A program made the translations under genes and the position numbers. Shown one piece after another: positions 57,151-64,000 of a stretch of 64,000 nt of DNA. Under the pieces are notes generated by a model. It saw only the letters and a list, made by a program, of their open reading frames with translations. It was not told where the DNA came from and ran no database searches. Source of the DNA: Protopterus annectens (lineage: Eukaryota; Chordata; Ceratodontiformes; Protopteridae); contig NC_056743.1 in the NCBI RefSeq assembly GCF_019279795.1, positions 631,909,993 to 631,973,992 on the forward strand, written 5' to 3'. The stretch's first letter is position 1; each line of letters starts with the position of its first letter.

Positions 57151-59150
57151 CCCCTTCCTACAGGTATATTAGAAAATACATGAGGGACCAAGCATTTTAC
57201 TGCAGGTAGAAACATGACTTATGGAAATAGTTTAGAATCAAGGATGTTTATTGGATGACACAGAAGGGGTGGGAAAAGGTGTACAGTTGGTGACAGAAAT
57301 ATGCATACAGACACACTGAAATTACTCATGTTTCATTTCTGCACATATTTGTGCTGTGTTACTGTTTGCTTTATCATCATTAATATTCATGCAATATCTG
57401 TAAAAGGCAGGCTTCACAACAGGGAGCAAGCACATTAACACTACAGGATAATGGTGTGTTAAGGAAAGGTGTAGCCAACATTTACCCCCAAAGGAGTCAC
57501 ACAAAACATTCAAAAACAGTTTGGCAGACACTAGGATTCAAACATTGAGGGTATACAGACCTGAGTATTATTTAAACAGACAACATAGGAAGTCCTACTT
57601 CACTTCCATGTGAGAACATGTAACAGAAAATGTGTTTAAGTGATCACACAATGAAAAATCTAGCAGTTTTTATTGCTTGGTTTGTCTGTGTGACCTTTTT
57701 ACTCATTGTTTTGGTTTGTTAATTGGGATATTCTGCAGACACCCTAATGGTTATAGACATCACCTGGGTGTGACAACCCTGTGTTTCTAAAGGTTAGCTA
57801 AACAGTCCACTTATGCTGTTGAAGCCAAAAGAAGGCTGAAACATGCATGGCCAGAGCTAGTGGTGTTTGGCTTTATTGGCCTGAATTTGTCTGTAAATGG
57901 CTTAAAAAGAAAAAAAGTCATTGGCATTCAGAACTGCCATATAGCTGAAACACCTGATGTCCTTAGGGGGCATTTGCATATATCCCATGTATACTCTAAT
58001 ACAAGAGGTTTACGGAATCATACAGTGGAAACTCTAGCATGGCTAGATTTTTTCTTGTAGTTTTAACATATAACAGAAAAGGAAATATATGTATTACTCT
58101 TCATTACCCTCATTACAAATGTATGCTGTAAATTCAACTCCAATTTGTTCAAAGGTCAATAAACCTGATTAAACATAGCTAATTAGAGCAGCACAAAGGA
58201 TACTAGAATTATGCATCCTAAAGCAAAAGCTAGTAAGACTTTGCCATAAGCTGTGTACTTCCATGTAGCCTTAGTTGCGGTTGATGTTCATTGCACAAAT
58301 ACAGAGGACAAAGACAAACAACACAGAATGGTGAAGATACAAAGAGAGGGTGAGAGGGAGGCAGAGAACAAGAAACTTATGAGAGAAGCAGAATAATGTA
58401 GGCTCATAACTATATGCAAGCAACAGCTATACATAAAACAGTGCACTAAAAATAGTCAGTAATGCTTAGTTAAAGCCCGGATTAGAATCCTTAAAAGTAT
58501 GCAAAAATCTGTTAAGAGGTCTGAGCATTACCTCAACACACCAGAAAGCAACTCTTACTTCACATTCAAATCATGCAATTGAAGGACAGTGATGACTTAC
58601 TGAAGCAGAAGGGAAGATAAGACACAAGCAGGACAAAGGTGGCTTACTAAGTCTCCCTGTTGGGGATGGAATGTTTTTGCAAATGATGTCTCGCTGCACT
58701 ATTCAAATGGTATGTTAATGAAATGGTGTAAATGGAGATAAATACAGACACTTACAGTTAAACATAAGATAGGAATATAAAATGTCATGAAATAATAATT
58801 TGACCTAAAGCTGTAATCTATCCCATGACACTATGCAAAAACAGCAGTTTACAGATATGGGAATTTTCTCAACATGCCTTTAGTCTGCCTTTATTCTGTA
58901 TTCCCCTAGCACAGAGGATTTAAGCACACTATGCAAAATTAATCAGACTACTGCGGCTGAAGTTAAAATCTTTTACAATAGGAAGTGAAATGTCATTCAA
59001 CATCAGTCAGCCATAGTGCATGATTCTAACCTCTGTGCAAATGATTAGGACAAAAAGTGAAGGCTTTTCCATGGGCCATTTTTGTCCATGTGTGTTGTTT
59101 GTGATTCTATTTTTTTAACCAGATTAAACATGTAAAAAGGGTTAATGGGA
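57151..59150. other. No recognised gene
   Basis: AT-rich spacer. A minus-strand tRNA-like stretch (TGTTTGAATCCTAGTG as B-box part) lies at about 57528-57590. No coding sequence is recognised. Confidence 0.35.
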
Positions 59151-59599
59151 CAGTGGTGAAAATGGTGGTTTTAAGCACAGTGTAGAACACAGGGGAAAGA
59201 ATACTGGAATTTGCGGGAGGGTGGTGGAAGAGCACCATAGCTATCCACTTTTACACAGCATAAATGCAGAACTGTGCAAAGAATTTCATGACTTTGGAGA
59301 GTCGCCACACCAAGGATGGGTGACAACAGAGTAATGTTGTGTAACCAATCAGGCCAAATCAAGCATTTCAAGGTGACACATAGGTGAAGTGGAAAGCTAT
59401 ATAAGGGACATCATTTGTTTTGTGGGAAAGCTGTCTATTTTTGTTTTGTTTTGGGGAAAGAGATGAATGTTGGGGAAGGTGCTTAAGAATGAGATGATCA
59501 GGTAGGTAAGGTAGGTTAGGCAGCAGGAACACGCATACAGGATGTGCAGCATAGACAAGGGTGGTGATGGACACAAAAGGTTAGGAAACACTATGACTG

Positions 59600-60050
59600 G
59601 GGATAGGTATGGGGCCTTGGAAGTGCATCTACATCCAGCTTGAGAACAATGAGAATCTAGTCTTCAGTCTCAGAACTTTCATGACTGTCTCCTGTGTTAG
59701 TTGCCTGGGTCAATGCTGGATGTGGCATAATTTTGGCAGTACAATGCAGAACCTTTTCAACCCAATTCAGACACTGAGGCCCCTCTCCATAATGCCCTCC
59801 AACAGCCCTGCCAGTTCCTATTGGGTGACAAACTCACCACCTCCACAACTACTGTTCCTGGTGGCTACCGCTACACCAGTTGCTGGGCTAGCACTACCTG
59901 ACACATGTAACAGGTTAGAGGGGATGCAGAGGCAACACTCTCACTCACAGGTTGTGATCCCAATGTGCTGGTTGCCTGTGCTTACTGTGATAGTGCTGCC
60001 ACAGTCACCTGTGGAATTATGGCAGATCAAACTACAATGGTGACTCTAAC
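59600..60050 (-). pseudogene. Decayed third exon of the Myb-like gene
   Basis: On the minus strand near 59.64 kb the words LKLDVDALPR align with MDLDVCLHQ of the exon at 14.3-14.6 kb. The surrounding sequence aligns at DNA level with 13.9-14.6 kb, but no continuous frame remains on this strand. A 144-codon plus-strand frame (59609-60043) covers the region and is antisense to the exon; I consider it a chance frame. Confidence 0.4.
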
Positions 60051-60419
60051 TTCTTGTGCTGATGGTCATTTTGTTTTCAGCAGTAAGGTATAAAAAAAGA
60101 GAAATAAAGGGTGGAGGCAAAATAAAAGAGATAATTAGATCAGCTGCCTGTCACATTACTTAATTATTTCCATAAATAATGCAATATTAGAAATATGTAA
60201 GTACACCTTAGTCACCTCCAGATATAATGGGAAAGTATGAATGTGTCATAAAAATCAATCAACCACAATGATATGATATGACTAACAGAATCATGTATTA
60301 TACTGTGCCATGTCAGATATCTGCTTTTGAAGGTAATAACTATATTTGCAAACATTGAATTGTTAATGCCATTTAGTACTGAAGTTAAAATATCTTATAA
60401 AAATTAGCTGCAAAAAACC

Positions 60420-62800
60420 TAAATACCTGTTTTGGGGTATTGAACCCACACACAGATAATCTGATGTACTCATTGCCTAATGCAATAACCAAGAGGTACT
60501 GGAAAAGACATATAGACTTGATATAAAATGTAAGGTATGCCTACTCAAGATGCTATACAGTGATGGACTGTGAAAACATCTGTGCCTTGCAATCCCAACA
60601 AATGCATACTAACTCTGTGCGTCTCTGAGATGAATTAGTCTCTCTTGATGCACTTCACATTTTTCTGCAATCTCTGCTACAGATGTAGAGTAGAAAAAGA
60701 AAAAAAATATATGAAAGCATAAAGAATAACTGTGTTGGCTGGGTGGCTAATTAACATCAAACTACAGCTAGGTTATGGAGTGGTATACTTAAATCAACTG
60801 AGGGGTGTAGTCCTAAATTTATCCTCACATCAGCTAAGGATGTCCCTCTTGCACTTTTTTATTTCATTGTAATAGTGATGACATTGCTTCCCAGTAAGTG
60901 GGACGCCATTTGTACTGGAGACAGCCTTGGCCAAATTATAACAAGCCTCCGGCCAGCCTTATAATGAGACCTGATATATTCTCCCTGCAGTAGCCTCCAG
61001 CTGTAGCACTTCACAAGGACTGCCAAAAAAATTCTTTACCTCTTAACCTTCTATCTTTGTGCTCTAAATGGAGCACTATCTCTACCATCACCAGCCGTGT
61101 CTGCAACAAGCAATCCAGACATATAGGTCTGAATTGGTGTCCAATTCAGATTTCAAATGTAACATCTTGTGAACAAAGATGCTCAGTCCTGCCAACTGCA
61201 CTTGCACAAGTGAAAGCACAGCAATGGCATTCTAGACATATTAAGGTTTTAAAAATGGCATTGGGATTTAACCATGTGCAATGTTCAAACTCTTGAGACA
61301 TCTTTCAGTGTTAAACTCTGATATACTTTATGGTGTTGATTATAATAATGTGTTTTGGAGGAAAAGTGGAATGAATTGTGACATATTGACATGTTGGGAG
61401 TTAGACACTGATAAGATTGAATAGTACCACCTGGAAATCGAATCCAAGAAAACAAAAGGATAAAATGCTAAATGGTGCTTATTCACTGTCACTGTAACAG
61501 AAGAACTTACTTATTAACCTTGTAATAAGATATATAGTACTTTAAGACAGAATGTACACCTACTTAAGAGATTCCTGCATGCCTGTGGTTTAACTTAGTT
61601 AAGGGACTACATTTCTATGTGAAAGGCAGTGTTTGTGTTTGTAACTACATCTCAGAGGTATGCAGTTGTATGACCTGTGTAAGACATAGTGGGATAGGTC
61701 ACATGTTTGCTTCATTACACGTACTGTAATAAACACATACTTATATTATGTAAGAACTCAATAATTAGAACAAATATGTTGTGCACATCAAACCTATGTA
61801 TGTGCATTCTACATTAAATATCATCATTGTCATATTTAACATAATTTGCACACATTATATTTGGCTTTTATAGCAAGCAATAATGACACTTTTCTTGCAA
61901 TAAACATAGTTATGATATTTCTGTGCATTTACTGTGACATTCTTAGCAAAAATGCTGCAACAAATGGTATTCCACATTCTTCCCCACTCCAACCACCATA
62001 AAAGCATCTATCAACTGGATTCAAACCCTGTATCACCTGTGTCCATTCTTTATGATCACTGTACTTACACCTTGTGCCACAGGAAAAAACTGTCTGAGTG
62101 GTTGAATTTTTTCACTGAATGCTATCCGGAGTGCTGATGGCCACATACTGCTGCTGTGCTTGCTTGTGCTGCAGAAGGCAGCCTAAATTTAAATGTTCAT
62201 TTTTTTCCTTTCCTTAGGTAATGAACTGTGTTTGTTCATTGCTAAGCATATGGCAAATGCAAAAGGTATTACAAAAAAAATAATTGAAAGAGACAAAAAC
62301 CTGTAAGGAAACCTTAACTCAAGCATAGGGGTATATCTAGCAATAACCAGGGCAAGAAGTACATTACAGTGACAATGTCATCCTTCTCCCATTTCCTTGG
62401 CACATCACTAATTTAATTTCTGGCACAAATTGGCAGTTAATGTCAAATAATGGGAAAGTGGACAGACAACAGCTCACATGTTAACAATACTAAGGATAGT
62501 TGATTTTTAAACTACAATACAACATCACAAAATGTGTATAACTATGTATTTTGACCCACATTTATAAAATTAATGGTTAACTGATTCAAACCATGTATCA
62601 ACATTTCTTTTTCTTTAAGCTCACTGCACTTGCATTTTTGCCAGAGAGAAAGTTATATGAGAGGTACATTTACTTCAATAAGTACTATTCAGAGTTCTGA
62701 CAGCTGTGCACTGGTGCAAGGTGTGTTTATGCTGCAGAAGTCAGTCTAAATTAATTTTTTTACTTCTTTCCTTAAGCAGTGAACCATTGGGAACCTCTGC
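60420..62800. repeat. Paralogous segment, copy 2, with an extra tRNA-like block
   Basis: Collinear with 45.13-46.99 kb. Minus-strand tRNA-like stretches lie at about 60435-60490 (TTAGGCAATGAGTACATCAG to GTGGGTTCAATACCCC) and 62012-62085 (TGTGGCACAAGGTGTAAGTA to CAGGGTTTGAATCC). A third block at 62583-62800 repeats the second one and its downstream GCAG-AGTCTAAATT...AGTGAAC part, so this copy has a local duplication. Confidence 0.68.
60620..61098 (-). pseudogene. Myb/SANT gene, exons 1-2, heavily decayed
   Basis: On the minus strand the expected start is ACG instead of ATG (61098), followed by AGDGRDSAPFRAQR and a stop. Further on, KCYSWRLLQGEYIRSHYKAG and LAKAVSSTNGVPLTGKQCHH then YYNEIKK align with the 16.9-17.2 kb domain (TSEQVCHHYDDLK). 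The donor at about 60790 has lost GT (TTAAGTATAC), and the exon 2 region near 60.62-60.68 kb is recognisable only at DNA level. It is more decayed than the 45.3-45.8 kb copy at the splice sites but keeps the domain's last helix. Confidence 0.55.
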
Positions 62801-64000
62801 CAGTACAGAATGCACAATGCCAAACTGTGTGCAAATGATGAAGTGAAAAAAATAAACATAATGAAATAGAGGAAATTAAAAGAAGTAGTTATACACAGAG
62901 ATTTGATATTCTCTTAACTTTGTTGCATTTTAACTCAACATATTCTCATTAAACATCATTATGTTCACACAAACATCAGCATCTGTGGATTAGGACCCCA
63001 GGACACCAGGGAATTTACAAAACACAGTCCATATTCTTATCAATAGGTGCTACACACTGTATACTATGAAGATAAAAAAGGTTACCTAGACTCAATATGT
63101 GGCATCGTATCAATTGACATTACAGGTGCAACAACAACAGTTTTTGCTGTTTGTCTTTTGTAATTTACAGTTATATATATGGATGACTGTTATACTGGCA
63201 TCAGGAAAGATAATCATTCTTCACACAATATAGAAAAAAAGGTGAACATTGCACCTCTTTGTTTCTCCTTTCTTTGCAAATATTATCCCATATCTATGCT
63301 TCCCTAAAAGACCATCATGTGCTTTGCCTTCCAGTTGATATGTTGATATATGTTTTAATGACTAATCCACTTCCTTAGAATTGCAGACATAATTTTATAA
63401 AGAGTAGAAACTGTTGTCAAAAACAATTCATATAAATGTTAGGAATATTGATCTAAATTACTCAATGGTTGTCACAAAAAAAAGTTGTTGTAAGTACCTT
63501 CTCCTTGAGTACCCTGATTGATACTGTAATCAGACTAATCATTCACATTTGCAAGCACTTAGCAGGTAACACTTTGCAGTGCTTGTCCTTGCAGAGGTAG
63601 GGTATGAGCATGTAATTGTGTAGATCCTCACACCATGCTTACTCTCCCTGTACTTAGTGCCGCTTGTGAAATTCATAAATTCTAATGAGTTCCCACATCA
63701 TTTGCATATTCACAGTGCTAAGAGGGCTAATCTGCACTATACAAAGCTAGTCATGTAGCTAAGAACTTATATCTTAGTAGGGTAGATTGAATCCCTAGAA
63801 CTTGATACTGCTACTTGCTTTGCAAATTTTTTTTCTACTTTCATGAGTGACTTGCTACAAAGGTAGGTTGTTATTATGAACACATGCATTTGAACCTTAG
63901 CAATTGTTTGTATTTCACAATACAATTATTGCTGTACTGTCTGCAATATTCTCAGTAGCTGTACATTGATGCTGCAATGTACTACGCAGTGACAGAAATA
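62801..64000. other. No recognised gene
   Basis: AT-rich. A possible minus-strand tRNA-like stretch lies near 63785-63830. Nothing else was recognised up to the window end. Confidence 0.35.

Larger units (their letters stand above)
59160..61098 (-). mobile_element. Harbinger-like element, third Myb-gene copy, decayed
   Basis: 59.2-59.7 kb aligns with 13.9-14.6 kb (ACCATAGCTMTCCA, then a CTGTGCA...GAAYAATTT-like block and GAGAGCTA/GAAAGCTA), and 60.6-61.1 kb aligns with 16.7-17.2 and 45.3-45.8 kb. The distance between the two parts is shorter than in the 13.7-17.5 kb element, so the intron carries insertions there or a deletion here. Confidence 0.55.

Noticed and set aside
59609-60043. 144-codon plus-strand gene
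   Set aside because: It is antisense to a decayed Myb-gene exon homologous to 14.3-14.6 kb and resembles no protein.

Overview
This is repeat-dominated vertebrate nuclear DNA, AT-rich overall, with no bacterial or organellar features. The best clues to the host are a V-SINE-like tRNA-derived SINE with a teleost-type tail (35.3-35.6 kb), CR1-like LINEs, R4/Dong-type LINEs, a Penelope-like fragment, Harbinger-type Myb/SANT genes and a fish-style secreted C-type lectin. A fish with a large, transposon-rich genome fits, and a lungfish or another basal lineage is possible. The species cannot be fixed from the sequence.

Layout: 1-5 kb is a decayed Harbinger-like element with a Myb/SANT gene on the minus strand. 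5.0-5.34 kb is a short interspersed repeat. 5.4-8.7 kb is a minus-strand CR1-like LINE, with local tandem duplications behind its 5' end (9-10.4 kb). 10.4-13.7 kb holds TIR elements, a 102-bp direct repeat and a tandem array of tRNA-like units. 13.7-17.5 kb is a second Harbinger-like element whose Myb/SANT gene still has readable introns. 18.6-20.5 kb is an R4-clade LINE relic. 20.5-25.7 kb is featureless. 25.7-27.9 kb is a 0.7-kb-armed inverted repeat around a Penelope GIY-YIG fragment and a long (GT)n. 28.2-29.5 kb is a 5'-truncated CR1. 30-36 kb has microsatellites, a TIR element and the SINE. 36.7-37.3, 43.3-43.7, 44.4-45.0 and 49.0-49.4 kb are four foldback elements with 8-bp target duplications. 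38.3-38.8 kb is a two-exon C-type lectin on the minus strand, the only plausible host gene. 41.1-42.5 kb is a 42-bp minisatellite next to a CR1 3' end. 42.7-44.4 kb is a second R4 LINE, interrupted by a foldback element. 45-47 and 60.4-62.8 kb are diverged copies of one repeat segment, each with a broken Myb/SANT gene. 50.6-57.15 kb is the most complete CR1-like element: about four 590-bp tandem monomers, a 5' UTR, ORF1 (CxxC zinc motif plus SGNH esterase), ORF2 (endonuclease plus reverse transcriptase) and an octamer 3' end, broken by frameshifts.

The most interesting structures are the tandem monomer array in front of the CR1 ORFs, which resembles LINE-1 promoter monomers, and the foldback family. 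One foldback insertion can be verified inside the window because an uninterrupted R4 copy at 20.3 kb preserves the empty site. Almost all coding sequence seen belongs to transposons and is decayed; no intact transposase or reverse transcriptase survives.
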